This document shows positions 1-7,943 of a DNA stretch of 35,897 nt, in pieces. Position 1 is the first letter of the stretch. Each line of letters begins with the position of its first letter. The position numbers and the translations under genes were made by a program. Origin of the DNA: Alphaproteobacteria bacterium (lineage in GTDB: Bacteria; Pseudomonadota; Alphaproteobacteria; Acetobacterales; Acetobacteraceae); assembly GCA_017307285.1 (NCBI GenBank), contig JAFKFI010000078.1, positions 1-35,897 of the forward strand. Direction: 5' to 3'. The notes beneath the pieces were generated by a model. That model saw nothing but the letters and a program-made list of their open reading frames with translations. It was not told where the DNA came from and searched no databases.

Positions 1-2
1 AC

Positions 3-329
3 CGCATAAAGAAGAACCGCAAGGCGCATTACATGCTAATAGGCCTCGATGCCAAGCCGGCGTCGATCACCGAGATGGAGCGCCAGCTGAGGCTCAACGA
101 GGACGTGCTGCGCTTCATGACCGTGCGGGTGGACGCGATCGAGGAGGGCCAGTCGGCCATCCTGGCGCGCAAGTCCGATGATCGGGACCGCTCATTCCGT
201 GGGCCGAAGCCGCCCGGGCGGTTCGAGAGTGGGCGGCGCCGCGGCTATGACGAGCGCGAGGAGTTCCGCGCACGGGATATGCCGGAGGCCCGGCAGGGCG
301 AGGAATTCCGCGCCGGAGCGGAGGAGTAG
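3..329 (+). CDS. rpsF: Small ribosomal subunit protein bS6, 5' end outside the window
   Basis: The reading frame is open from the first full codon at position 3, so the gene begins upstream. An internal ATG at 33 is not the likely start because the codons before it read [10 protein letters not shown], a typical bS6 core segment. The next residues ([17 protein letters not shown] and then [11 protein letters not shown]) match the final helix and strand of bS6, which binds 16S rRNA together with bS18. About 50 residues of basic and acidic low-complexity tail follow the core ([12 protein letters not shown], then [11 protein letters not shown]), as is common in alphaproteobacterial bS6. The stop lies 6 bases before rpsR, so it is co-transcribed with rpsR and rplI. 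Confidence 0.93.
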   Translation, partial: RIKKNRKAHYMLIGLDAKPASITEMERQLRLNEDVLRFMTVRVDAIEEGQSAILARKSDDRDRSFRGPKPPGRFESGRRRGYDEREEFRARDMPEARQGEEFRAGAEE

Positions 330-335
330 GCAATC

Positions 336-611
336 ATGTCCGATAGCATCGAAGTCAACCCCGCCGCCCGCCGTGCCGCGGTCGGCGCGCGCCGGCCGTT
401 CTACCGGCGGCGCAAGTCCTGCCCGTTCTCCGGCCCCAATGCGCCGAAGATCGACTACAAGGACGTGCGGCTGCTGTCGCGCTTCCTGAGCGAGCGGGGC
501 AAGATCGTGCCGTCGCGCATCACCGCCGTCTCCGCCAAGAAGCAGCGCGAGCTCGCGGTGGCGATCAAGCGCGCCCGGTTCCTGGCGCTGCTGCCCTACA
601 TCCTGAGCTGA
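336..611 (+). CDS. rpsR: Small ribosomal subunit protein bS18
   Basis: This 91-residue protein has the bS18 signature. It reads [10 protein letters not shown], then [19 protein letters not shown], then [20 protein letters not shown] and a terminal [11 protein letters not shown]. bS18 pairs with bS6 on the platform of the small subunit. The ATG at 336 follows a GGAGTAGG Shine-Dalgarno that overlaps the rpsF stop, so translation is probably coupled. Length is normal for alphaproteobacteria, which often carry about 10 extra N-terminal residues. Confidence 0.97.
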   Translation: MSDSIEVNPAARRAAVGARRPFYRRRKSCPFSGPNAPKIDYKDVRLLSRFLSERGKIVPSRITAVSAKKQRELAVAIKRARFLALLPYILS

Positions 612-621
612 GGAGCGGGTC

Positions 622-1191
622 ATGGCCGCATTGGAAGTGATCCTGCTCCAGCGGGTCGAGAAGCTGGGGCAGATGGGCGACGTGGTGAAGGTCAAGCCGG
701 GGTTTGCCCGGAATTTCCTTCTGCCGCAGAAGAAGGCGCTGCGCGCCACCAAGGACAATCGCGCGCAGTTCGAGCAGCAGCGCGCCCAACTCGAGGCGCA
801 GAACCTCCGACGCCGCGAAGAGGCCGAGCGCGTCGCCGAGCGGGTCGGCGGGCTGTCCGTGACTATCATCCGCCAGGCGGGCGAGGGCGGTGGGCTGTAC
901 GGCTCGGTCTCGGCGCGCGATATCGCCGATGGCTGCACCGAGGGCGGACTCACCGTGAACCGCTCGCAGGTTGTGCTGGAGCATCCGATCAAGACCCTGG
1001 GGCTGAGCAAGGTTCGTGTCGTGTTGCACCCCGAGGTGTGGATCCCGGTCACGGTCAACGTGGCCCGCAGCCCCGAGGAAGCCGAGCGCCAGGCGCGCGG
1101 CGAGCGCATTGGTGTCGAGGCCGAGGACGAGCAGCCGGCGATGCCCGAGGATATGTTCGACCCCGGTGCCGGCGAGCAGCCGCAGCCCTGA
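622..1191 (+). CDS. rplI: Large ribosomal subunit protein bL9
   Basis: This 189-residue protein starts [20 protein letters not shown] and continues [20 protein letters not shown], the conserved N-terminal 23S rRNA-binding domain of bL9. A long charged connecting helix (about residues 43-75) and a C-terminal domain ([15 protein letters not shown], then [19 protein letters not shown]) follow. The last 40 or so residues are an acidic, proline-rich tail beyond the usual roughly 150-residue bL9, which is common in this class. The ATG at 622 follows GAGGAG, which overlaps the rpsR stop region. This is the last gene of the rpsF-rpsR-rplI operon and a strong hairpin follows. Confidence 0.97.
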   Translation: MAALEVILLQRVEKLGQMGDVVKVKPGFARNFLLPQKKALRATKDNRAQFEQQRAQLEAQNLRRREEAERVAERVGGLSVTIIRQAGEGGGLYGSVSARDIADGCTEGGLTVNRSQVVLEHPIKTLGLSKVRVVLHPEVWIPVTVNVARSPEEAERQARGERIGVEAEDEQPAMPEDMFDPGAGEQPQP

Positions 1192-1230
1192 GCGACACAG
1201 GGGGCTTCTCGTCCCACCGCGAGTAACGAC

Positions 1231-1275
1231 GATGCCGGTCGTTCGCCCACGCGAACGGTCGGCATCGGCGTTTTG
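1231..1275 (+). terminator. Rho-independent terminator after rplI
   Basis: Positions 1231-1246 pair with 1251-1266 over 16 consecutive pairs, two of them G-U wobble, around a 4-base loop (CCAC). The stem is followed by GGCG and TTTT at 1271-1274. It lies 40 bases after the rplI stop and before the cfa start, and fits a terminator for the ribosomal protein operon. Confidence 0.85.
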
Positions 1276-1339
1276 ACGGAACGGCCCTCCTGATTCATTG
1301 TTACTGTCCCGAGCACGGCCACGGTATGGGACGGGAGCG

Positions 1340-2578
1340 ATGCAGGCTGCGTTAGACGCGATCCTGAAGCGGTTCATCACGCGGGGACGGCTGACCGTCC
1401 GCTATCCCGGTGGACGACAGACGACCTATGGCGGCCCTTCGGGCTCTGGACCCGAAGCCATGATCGCGCTGCGGGATGCTCGGGCGGTGCGTCGTTTGGT
1501 GCTCAATCCAACCTTGTCCGTGGGCGAATCGTACATGGATGGCGGCCTGTCCACCGTGGGCTGCGGCGTCTACGAGATGCTCGATGTGCTGGTGACGAAT
1601 TTGGCTGCCAACGGCAACCATCCGATCGCCAATCTGCGGCAGGCCGTTGGCGTGGTGAAGCGGCGGCTCGACCAGTTCAATCCGGCCGGCCGCGCGCAAC
1701 GCAATGTGGCGCATCACTACGACTTGAACGGCCGGCTGTACAGCCTGTTCCTCGACCGAGACCGGCAATATTCGTGTGCCTATTTCCCCCGCGGCGACGA
1801 GACACTGGAGGAAGCGCAGGCGGCCAAGAAGCGTCACATTGCAGCCAAGCTGCGGCTCGACCGACCCGACCTCTCGGTGCTCGACATCGGCTCGGGTTGG
1901 GGCGGCCTCGCGCTCACACTGGCTCGCGACTACGGTGCGCGCGTCACAGGTATCACGCTATCGACCGAGCAGCTGAACGAATCGCGCGCGCGCGCCGCGG
2001 CCGAGGGGCTCGAGGACCGCGTGAGCTTCGAGTTGCTCGACTATCGCGCGATGGATCGGCGGTTCGACCGCATCGTCTCGGTCGGCATGTTCGAGCATGT
2101 CGGCGTCAACCATTACGGCCAGTTCTTCGAGACAGTCCGTCGCTGCCTTAAGCCCGACGGTGTGACGCTGCTGCACTATATCGGGCGCTTCGACGCGCCG
2201 GGCATGACCAACGCCTGGATCACCAAATACATTTTCCCGGGCGGCTACTGCCCCGCGCTCAGCGAGGTGATGGCCCGGATCGAGAAATCCGGCCTCGTGA
2301 CCGACGATATCGAGGTGCTGCGGCTGCATTATGCCGAGACGCTGCGCCACTGGCGCCGCCGCTTCGCCGCCAACCGCGACGCCATCGCCTCGCTGTACGA
2401 CGAGCGGTTCTGCCGGATGTTCGAGTTCTATCTCGCCGGCTGCGAGGTCGCGTTCCGTCGGCACGGTCAGGGTGTGTTCCAGATCCAGCTGTCGCACGAC
2501 CAGGCGGCGGTGCCGCTGACGCGCGACTACATCACCGAGGCCGAGCGCCAGCCGGCGCGGGCGCGGGCGAGTGCCTGA
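1340..2578 (+). CDS. cfa: Cyclopropane-fatty-acyl-phospholipid synthase
   Basis: The 412-residue product is a SAM-dependent methyltransferase that adds a methylene bridge to unsaturated acyl chains of membrane phospholipids. Residues 122-149 carry the family segment NVAHHYDLNGRLYSLFLD, QYSCAYF. Residues 181-191 (LDIGSGWGGLA) form the SAM-binding loop, and 247-255 read SVGMFEHVG. The C-terminal third has the conserved YIFPGGY and the HYAETLRHW segment. An in-frame start exists at 1298, but the ATG at 1340 has GGGAG 3-7 bases upstream and matches the usual N-terminus, so I chose it. It is monocistronic between the rplI terminator and the acyl-CoA dehydrogenase. Confidence 0.93.
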   Translation: MQAALDAILKRFITRGRLTVRYPGGRQTTYGGPSGSGPEAMIALRDARAVRRLVLNPTLSVGESYMDGGLSTVGCGVYEMLDVLVTNLAANGNHPIANLRQAVGVVKRRLDQFNPAGRAQRNVAHHYDLNGRLYSLFLDRDRQYSCAYFPRGDETLEEAQAAKKRHIAAKLRLDRPDLSVLDIGSGWGGLALTLARDYGARVTGITLSTEQLNESRARAAAEGLEDRVSFELLDYRAMDRRFDRIVSVGMFEHVGVNHYGQFFETVRRCLKPDGVTLLHYIGRFDAPGMTNAWITKYIFPGGYCPALSEVMARIEKSGLVTDDIEVLRLHYAETLRHWRRRFAANRDAIASLYDERFCRMFEFYLAGCEVAFRRHGQGVFQIQLSHDQAAVPLTRDYITEAERQPARARASA

Positions 2579-2676
2579 TCTGATGCGCCTGTTCTGAGCC
2601 GGGCGCGGTTGCCCTCGCGCGTCGCGCTGGTATTTTCCCCGGAGGCGGGCGGCATTGCCTGCAAGGAGAGGTCAGC

Positions 2677-3831
2677 GTGTCCGTCTACAATTTCGCGCCG
2701 CCGCCCGAATCACCCGAGGCGGAGGTCGTTCGCGCCGAGGTGAGGGAGTTCCTGAAGTCGGAGCTCGCCACCCGTTCACCGCGCGAGCGGGCGGAGAGCT
2801 GGAATGGCCACGATCCGGCGTTCAGCCGCAAGATGGGCGAGCGCGGCTGGATCGCCATGACCTGGCCGAAGAAGTATGGCGGCCACGAGCGTACGGCACT
2901 CGAACGCTATGTCGTGCTTGAGGAGATGCTGGCGGCGGGCGCGCCGGTCAGCGCGCATTGGATCGCCGACCGGCAGAGCGGGCCGCTCATCATGCGTGTC
3001 GGCACCGACGAGCAGAAAGACACTATCCTGCCGCGCATCGCGCGTGGCGAGGCGTTCTTCTGCATCGGCATGAGTGAGCCCGATACCGGCTCCGACCTTG
3101 CCTCGGTGCGGACGCGCGCGACCAAGGTGCAGGGCGGCTATTTGGTGAACGGCACCAAGGTGTGGACCTCCTTCGCGCATCTCTCGCACTACATGATCCT
3201 GTTCTGCCGCACCGGCGCGCCCGATAGCGCCAATCGGCATGGCGGGGTCAGCCAGTTCGTCATCGACCTCAAGAATACATCGGGCATCAAGATCAGCCCG
3301 ATCTACGCGCTCACCGGCGAGCATCACTTCAACGAGGTTGTGTTCAATGATTGCTTCCTGCCGGAGAGCGCGCTGCTCGGGCGGGAGGGGGACGGCTGGA
3401 ACCAGGTGACGAGCGAACTCGCGCTCGAGCGCAGCGGGCCGGAGCGGTTCCTGTCGAGCTTCACGCTCGTCGTCGAACTGCTGCGCGCGCTGGGACCGAA
3501 CCCGTCGGACCGCGCGGCGATCGCGGTCGGGCGGCTGGCGGCGCACACCATGACGCTCCGGCGACTGTCGCGCTCGGTCGCCGGCATGTTGCAGGCGGGC
3601 GAGAACCCGGCGGTGCAGGCAGCACTGGTCAAGGACCTCGGCGCGCTGCTGGAACAGGAAATCCCGGAGATCGCGCGGCTGCTGGTGGATACGGAGCCGA
3701 CCGCTGACTCGACCAACGCTTTTTCGGCAGTGCTGGCGCACACCATGCTGCACGCGCCTTCCTTCTCGCTGCGCGGCGGCACGCGGGAAATCCTGCGCGG
3801 GATGATCGCACGCGGCCTCGGGCTGCGCTGA
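2677..3831 (+). CDS. Acyl-CoA dehydrogenase family protein
   Basis: This 384-residue FAD-dependent dehydrogenase would oxidise an acyl-CoA to the 2-enoyl-CoA, passing electrons to electron-transfer flavoprotein. The N-terminal helical domain reads GWIAMTWPKKYGG (57-69). The middle domain has the flavin/substrate motif GMSEPDTGSD at 131-140, followed by GTKVWTSFAH. The C-terminal helical domain ends SLRGGTREILRGMIARGLGL, the usual family ending. Substrate chain length cannot be read from the sequence. The start is a GTG at 2677 with AAGGAGAG just upstream. The next gene, an enoyl-CoA hydratase-like protein, begins 25 bases after the stop, so the two probably form an operon for CoA-linked catabolism. 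Confidence 0.92.
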   Translation: MSVYNFAPPPESPEAEVVRAEVREFLKSELATRSPRERAESWNGHDPAFSRKMGERGWIAMTWPKKYGGHERTALERYVVLEEMLAAGAPVSAHWIADRQSGPLIMRVGTDEQKDTILPRIARGEAFFCIGMSEPDTGSDLASVRTRATKVQGGYLVNGTKVWTSFAHLSHYMILFCRTGAPDSANRHGGVSQFVIDLKNTSGIKISPIYALTGEHHFNEVVFNDCFLPESALLGREGDGWNQVTSELALERSGPERFLSSFTLVVELLRALGPNPSDRAAIAVGRLAAHTMTLRRLSRSVAGMLQAGENPAVQAALVKDLGALLEQEIPEIARLLVDTEPTADSTNAFSAVLAHTMLHAPSFSLRGGTREILRGMIARGLGLR

Positions 3832-3856
3832 ACACGGACTAGCCACGGAGAGAACC

Positions 3857-4657
3857 ATGTCGGATTCGGTGCTGTACCAGCAGGACGGCGCGATCGTCAC
3901 GCTCACACTCAACCGCCCGGAGCGGCGCAACCCAATCTCGGAGCGCGAGGTGGTGGATGCGATCGTCGACGCATTAGACCGGATGAACGCCGATCACAGC
4001 GTGCGGGCGGCAATCCTCACTGGGGCGGGCAGCGCCTTTTCCTCGGGTGGCGATCTGCGGGCAATGGCGGCCGAGACGGAGAGTCGCGCGCGGCAGCCGG
4101 TCAAGACGCCGAGCTATTACAAGCACGGCATTCAGCGCATCCCGCTGGCCTTCGAGCGGCTGGACGTGCCGATCATTGCCGCCGTGAATGGGCCGGCGAT
4201 CGGCGCCGGGCTCGATCTCGCCTGCATGTGCGACATTCGCATCGCCGGACAGAACGCGCGTTTCGCTGAGAGCTTCGTCAAGGTCGGCCTCATCGCGGGC
4301 GACGGCGGCGCGTGGTTGCTGCCTCGTGCCGTGGGGTTCTCCAAGGCCTGCGAGATGGCGTTCACCGGCGACACCATCGACGCGGCGGAGGCGCTCGCCT
4401 GCGGCTTGGTCTCTCGCGTAGTGCCCGATGCGGAACTGTTATCCGCCGCTCGCGGGGTGGCCGAGCGCATCGCGGCGAATCCGGCGGCATCGCTGCGCAT
4501 GACAAAGCGGCTGCTGATCGAAGGGCGCCAGACGCGCATGGACACGCTGCTGGAGATGGCGGCTTCCATGCAGGCGCTCGCGCACTCGACGGCCGATCAT
4601 CGCGAGGCGGTGACGGCGTTCCTCGAGAAGCGGAAGCCGAAATTCAGCGGAGAGTAA
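3857..4657 (+). CDS. Enoyl-CoA hydratase/isomerase family protein, non-canonical active site
   Basis: This 266-residue crotonase-fold protein has the N-terminal LNRPERRNPIS, the oxyanion-hole segment FSSGGDLRAM (61-70) and IGAGLDLACMCD (115-126), and the C-terminal KRKPKF. By alignment with rat mitochondrial enoyl-CoA hydratase from memory, the two catalytic glutamates (144 and 164) are replaced here by Asp120 and Phe140. Asp149 lies in LIAGDGGAW, where dienoyl-CoA isomerases and PaaG-type isomerases carry a catalytic aspartate. An isomerase-like role is therefore more likely than simple hydration, but this is inference. A Shine-Dalgarno GGAGAG precedes the ATG. The gene follows the acyl-CoA dehydrogenase and ends in a hairpin shared with the convergent gene. 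Confidence 0.88.
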   Translation: MSDSVLYQQDGAIVTLTLNRPERRNPISEREVVDAIVDALDRMNADHSVRAAILTGAGSAFSSGGDLRAMAAETESRARQPVKTPSYYKHGIQRIPLAFERLDVPIIAAVNGPAIGAGLDLACMCDIRIAGQNARFAESFVKVGLIAGDGGAWLLPRAVGFSKACEMAFTGDTIDAAEALACGLVSRVVPDAELLSAARGVAERIAANPAASLRMTKRLLIEGRQTRMDTLLEMAASMQALAHSTADHREAVTAFLEKRKPKFSGE

Positions 4658-4659
4658 CG

Positions 4660-4700
4660 CACTGCAGGGGAGGGGAACTGCCCCTCCCCGTTGCGCAGTG
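4660..4700. terminator. Hairpin between convergent genes
   Basis: GGGGAGGGG at 4667-4675 pairs perfectly with CCCCTCCCC at 4681-4689 around the loop AACTG. An outer CACTGC (4660-4665) pairs with GCAGTG (4695-4700). There is no T-run. The position, 3 bases after the crotonase stop and 8 bases from the convergent gene's stop, suggests a shared transcription barrier. Confidence 0.6.
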
Positions 4701-4707
4701 GTTGCGC

Positions 4708-5223
4708 TTAGTGCGTCTTGGCTCCGGTGCTGTTCATGCCCGCGGTGCCGGAGGCCGGGTGAGGCGCGGTCGAGCTGGAGCTTGCGCCCATCGACGAGCT
4801 ACCCATGCCGCTCTGGCTGCTGGTCGCGGAACCGTTGGTGCCGGCCCCTGCTGTGCTCCAGGAGCCGCCCTGGATGCCGAGCGCGGCCAGGGTCTGTTGG
4901 TCAAGCTCGCCATTGGCGTTCAGCTTGTGGTCCCGCTGGAATTTCTGCAGGGCCTGATGGGTTTCAGGGCCCCAGGTGCCGTCGATCTTGCCTTCCTTGT
5001 AGTAGCCGTCGTGCTGCAATTTCTGTTGCACGCTCTTGATCTGATCTTGCGAGAGACTGCTCGGGTTCATCGCCGAGCTGCCATGCTCGTTTGAACTCAT
5101 GGTGCTTTGGTGCGACATCGTGGACCCCGACGAGGTGCCAGGGTTGGTCGTGCTTTGAGCGAACGCGGGACTTGCGATCAGCACGCCAGCCGCCAGGGCC
5201 GTGGCCACGGCGAACGTCTTCAT
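4708..5223 (-). CDS. Secreted peptidoglycan-binding domain protein
   Basis: The 171-residue product has a Sec signal peptide (residues 1-22, ending SPAFA before QS). A Ser/Thr/Gly/Met-rich low-complexity linker (23-56) follows. Next comes one peptidoglycan-binding domain of the PG_binding_1 type at about 57-117 (VQQKLQHDGYYKEGKIDGTW, GPETHQALQKFQRDH). A second Ser/Gly/Met-rich tail ends the protein. No catalytic domain is present, so it probably anchors in or decorates the periplasmic cell wall; the exact role is unknown. AGAGGAG lies 7 bases before the ATG. The start region can fold into a hairpin (see the 5221-5258 entry). It is transcribed toward the crotonase and is upstream-divergent from nothing obvious. 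Confidence 0.85.
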   Translation of the reverse strand: MKTFAVATALAAGVLIASPAFAQSTTNPGTSSGSTMSHQSTMSSNEHGSSAMNPSSLSQDQIKSVQQKLQHDGYYKEGKIDGTWGPETHQALQKFQRDHKLNANGELDQQTLAALGIQGGSWSTAGAGTNGSATSSQSGMGSSSMGASSSSTAPHPASGTAGMNSTGAKTH

Positions 5224-5258
5224 TGAACGTCTCCTCTGTTGCAGATGGACCGTTCAAT
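5221..5258 (-). promoter_or_regulatory. Inverted repeat enclosing the Shine-Dalgarno of the peptidoglycan-binding gene
   Basis: On the minus strand an 8-base arm ATTGAACG (5258-5251) is complementary to CGTTCAAT (5229-5222). The second arm overlaps the first two bases of the start codon and the AGAGGAG ribosome binding site sits in the loop. It could act as a translational control hairpin or as an operator; the sequence cannot tell which. Confidence 0.35.
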
Positions 5259-5334
5259 CTGAAAGAAGTGGACCGCCGCAGGTTGCCGACGCGCCCGCTC
5301 AAATCGACGTTTCGGCGGCGCGCGGCCCTTGCGG

Positions 5335-6519
5335 CTAGATCGCCTTGGTGTCGCGCAATCGGGCGATGTCGGAGGCGGAATAGCCGAGCTCGTCCAACAC
5401 GGCATCGGTATGCGCGCCCAGCCTTGGCGGTGGGTTTTCGATGCTGGCGCCGCCATGCGCGAACTTGAAGGCGGCGAGCGGCACGCTGAACGGGCCATCT
5501 ATGCCGGGTGCGCTTTCGTGACGGTGGACGATGCGGCGCGCTCTGAGCTGCGGATCGTCGAGCGCCTCGTGCATCTGGCGCACGCGGGCGGCGGGGATGT
5601 GGCGGGACTGGAAGAATGCTTCCCACTCGTCGGCCGTCTTGGTGAGCAGGATCTCGGAAAGCACGGCAGCCTCGCGCGGACGGTCCGCCTCGCGCTCCTC
5701 GTTGGTGCGCTTGATGAGTTCGGGATGCTCGAGCACGGTCCAGACGCGCTTCTGCTGGCGAAGGTTGCTGGCGCCTAGCATCAGCAGCCCGTCCTTTGTC
5801 GGGTAGGCGCCGCTGGTCGCGTAGTTGTGGCGGTTGCCGTGCGGCTTCGGGTGTACGCCGTTGCGCAGGAAACCGGTGAGGTGCGAGCTCATCAGGATCA
5901 TCGCGACGTCGAGCATCGCCATGTCGACGCGCTGGCCGCGCCCGGTGCGCTCGCGCTGGAACAACGCCGCCGAGAGCGCGAAGGCGCCCATCGTGCCGGT
6001 CGCATAGTCGATCGCGGGCGAGCCGAACATCACCGGGTGCACGTCGGGCGTGCCTGTCATCGCCATGATGCCGGAGGTCGCCTGGATCACGTGGTCATAC
6101 GCGGTCTGCCCGCCGCGCGGCCCGTCCTGGCCGAAGGCGGAGAAGGAGGCGTAGATGAGGCGCGGGTTGATCGCCGACAGCGCCTCGTAGCCGAGGCCCA
6201 GCGCCTCGAACGCGCCGGGCCGGTAATTCTCCACCAGCACGTCGGCTGTCTTCACCAGGCGCTTCAGCACTTCACGTCCCGGCTCGGTCTTGAGGTCGAG
6301 GGTGATGGAACGCTTGTTCGATGCCTGGGTGAGAAAACCGGTGCCCATGCCGGCGTGGTTGAGTGCGCGGTCGGTGCCGGAATCGCGGCTTTGGTCTGGG
6401 TCGGAGGGATGCTCCACCTTGATGACGTCGGCGCCCAGCACGGCGAGCTGGTAGGCGGCAAATGGCCCAGCCAGGACGTGCGTGATGTCGATGATGCGAA
6501 TCCCCTCGAACGGGCGCAT
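5335..6519 (-). CDS. Class III (CaiB/BaiF family) CoA-transferase
   Basis: The 394-residue product starts MRPFEGIRIIDITHVLAGPF, the classic family III N-terminus. It continues with VLGADVIKVEHP (28-38), the segment TLDLKTEPGREVLKRLV and VENYRPGAFEALGLGYEAL. Asp171 in GSPAIDYATG lines up with the catalytic aspartate (Asp169) of formyl-CoA:oxalate CoA-transferase, which forms the aspartyl-CoA thioester intermediate. The enzyme moves CoA between carboxylic acids; the substrate cannot be named from sequence. The ATG at 6519 has GAGAGGAA upstream, whereas the longer open frame to 6579 has no family match. It lies divergent from the second crotonase, with about 120 bases between them, and may feed CoA esters to the neighbouring dehydrogenase and crotonases. 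Confidence 0.9.
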   Translation of the reverse strand: MRPFEGIRIIDITHVLAGPFAAYQLAVLGADVIKVEHPSDPDQSRDSGTDRALNHAGMGTGFLTQASNKRSITLDLKTEPGREVLKRLVKTADVLVENYRPGAFEALGLGYEALSAINPRLIYASFSAFGQDGPRGGQTAYDHVIQATSGIMAMTGTPDVHPVMFGSPAIDYATGTMGAFALSAALFQRERTGRGQRVDMAMLDVAMILMSSHLTGFLRNGVHPKPHGNRHNYATSGAYPTKDGLLMLGASNLRQQKRVWTVLEHPELIKRTNEEREADRPREAAVLSEILLTKTADEWEAFFQSRHIPAARVRQMHEALDDPQLRARRIVHRHESAPGIDGPFSVPLAAFKFAHGGASIENPPPRLGAHTDAVLDELGYSASDIARLRDTKAI

Positions 6520-6638
6520 GACGGTTCCTCTCGCTTCCCCTTCGCAACGCTGCGCCCGACCGCCGCGCGGCGTCAACACGGCTTGGAGGCGGCAGGCGAG
6601 CGGTGCATGATTTCCGCCGCAGCGGGAGGGCGGGAAGA

Positions 6639-7412
6639 ATGTCGGTCGAGCTGATCGTCGAGGGGCCGGTTGCCAAGGTGGTGCTGAACCGGCCGGAGCG
6701 GATGAATGCGCTGACCTGGGAGATGCGCGAGCAGCTCACCGAACATTTTCACCGCGTGCGCTTCGACGACGCGGTTCGCGCGGTGATCGTCACCGGCGCG
6801 GGCAAGAATTTCTGCGCCGGCGCGGATGTCACCAGGATGGGCAAGGGCGATCTGCGCGAGAGTCGCGAACGGCTGCAGCGTGGCAGTCAGAGCTATATTC
6901 GCCAGTTGCACGCCATCGAGAAGCCGGTGATCGCGGCGGTGCATGGAGTCGCGGTCGGCGTCGGCTGGAGCATCGCGCTCGCTTGCGACATGGTGGTGTG
7001 CGGCACTGGCTCACGCTTCGGTGCGGTGTTCCGCAAGCTCGGCCTCGCCCCCGACGGCGGCAATGCGTGGTTCCTGGCGCGTCGCGTCGGCATGGCGCGG
7101 GCCAAGGAACTGGTGTTTTCGGCGCGTATGGTCGGGGCGGAGGAAGCGGCGTCGCTTGGATTGGTCGAGAAAGTGGTGGATGACGGCGCGGTGCTTACAA
7201 CGGCCGAGGCGATGGCGGCGGATTACGCCGAAGGGCCGACCTTCGCGATGGGATTGGCGAAGAAGCTGATCCACTACGCGACGGGGCCGAGCCTCGAGGA
7301 TTATCTCGAGATGGAAAGCCTGGTGCAGCCGGCGCTGCACGCGACGGCGGACAATCCCGAAGGCGTCGCCGCGTTCAAAGAGAAGCGGAAGCCGAAATTC
7401 GTGGGACGGTGA
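6639..7412 (+). CDS. Enoyl-CoA hydratase/isomerase family protein, non-canonical active site
   Basis: This 257-residue crotonase reads VLNRPERMNALTWEMREQL near the N-terminus and FCAGADVTRM (58-67) at the CoA/oxyanion region. VGVGWSIALACD follows at 106-117, and the C-terminus ends AFKEKRKPKFVGR. The positions of the two hydratase glutamates hold Ser111 and Phe131, so the standard hydratase mechanism is unlikely. Asp139 in LAPDGGNAW occupies the position of the aspartate used by several enoyl-CoA isomerases. It resembles the crotonase at 3857 in these features and may be an old paralogue. A longer in-frame GTG start exists at 6603, but GGGAGGGCGGGAAG precedes the ATG at 6639. The globin gene converges on its 3' end. 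Confidence 0.88.
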   Translation: MSVELIVEGPVAKVVLNRPERMNALTWEMREQLTEHFHRVRFDDAVRAVIVTGAGKNFCAGADVTRMGKGDLRESRERLQRGSQSYIRQLHAIEKPVIAAVHGVAVGVGWSIALACDMVVCGTGSRFGAVFRKLGLAPDGGNAWFLARRVGMARAKELVFSARMVGAEEAASLGLVEKVVDDGAVLTTAEAMAADYAEGPTFAMGLAKKLIHYATGPSLEDYLEMESLVQPALHATADNPEGVAAFKEKRKPKFVGR

Positions 7413-7421
7413 GGGCGCGCT

Positions 7422-7811
7422 TTACGCCGTGATGCGGCCGAGTTCGGCCAGCAGCTCGTGCCAGGCTGCGTCGGTTTCCGGGGTCCAGTCCTCGCCGAGC
7501 AAATCCTTGAACGTCGCCATGACGGTCGCGAAGAACGTGTCGAAGACCTCGGGCGGCACGCCGAGGCCTTCGTGGTTGATGCGCTCGATGCGGATGAGGT
7601 TGGCCGAGTAGGCGTCGCCGCCGATGTAATCGAGCAGGCTCTCTATCACCACCATCAGCATCTGCCCGCGCACGCTGCCGGCGGTGTCGCGGACGAACAG
7701 GGCCTCCATGTCGGGATGGTCGGCGAACAGCCTGGCGTAGACCAGCGGTGCCGGGTCTCCGTGCCGCTCGGCGACCAGTTCAAGGCTGCGGGCGATGAGG
7801 TCGGTGTCCAT
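7422..7811 (-). CDS. Single-domain globin-like protein
   Basis: The 129-residue product looks like a bacterial three-on-three globin without reductase or signalling domains. LVYARLFADHPDMEALF (residues 23-39) resembles the B-C helix region, with Tyr25 a candidate B10 residue. Gln50 in SVRGQMLMVV may be the distal E7 residue. His80 in RINHEGLGVPPEVF fits the proximal F8 haem ligand, and DWTPETDAAWHELLAEL (108-124) fits helix H. A role in O2 or NO binding is inferred from family knowledge only. A longer TTG start exists at 7826, but the ATG at 7811 has GGAG 9 bases upstream. It faces the second crotonase and diverges from the broken binding-protein gene. Confidence 0.72.
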   Translation of the reverse strand: MDTDLIARSLELVAERHGDPAPLVYARLFADHPDMEALFVRDTAGSVRGQMLMVVIESLLDYIGGDAYSANLIRIERINHEGLGVPPEVFDTFFATVMATFKDLLGEDWTPETDAAWHELLAELGRITA

Positions 7812-7943
7812 GACCGGCTCCGGCAAATAGAGGCCGCGACAGGATATGCGGTGGCATCCCGCGAGTGAAGCGCGGCCATCTTGCGTCCGCCCCCGCCACG
7901 ATTAAGCTCGCCGCAATCCAATCAGCACCCAACGGGAAACGCC

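Noticed and set aside
2776-3930. A 384-codon minus-strand frame over the acyl-CoA dehydrogenase
   Set aside because: It is a mirror of the real gene, with no recognisable motif and low-complexity composition.
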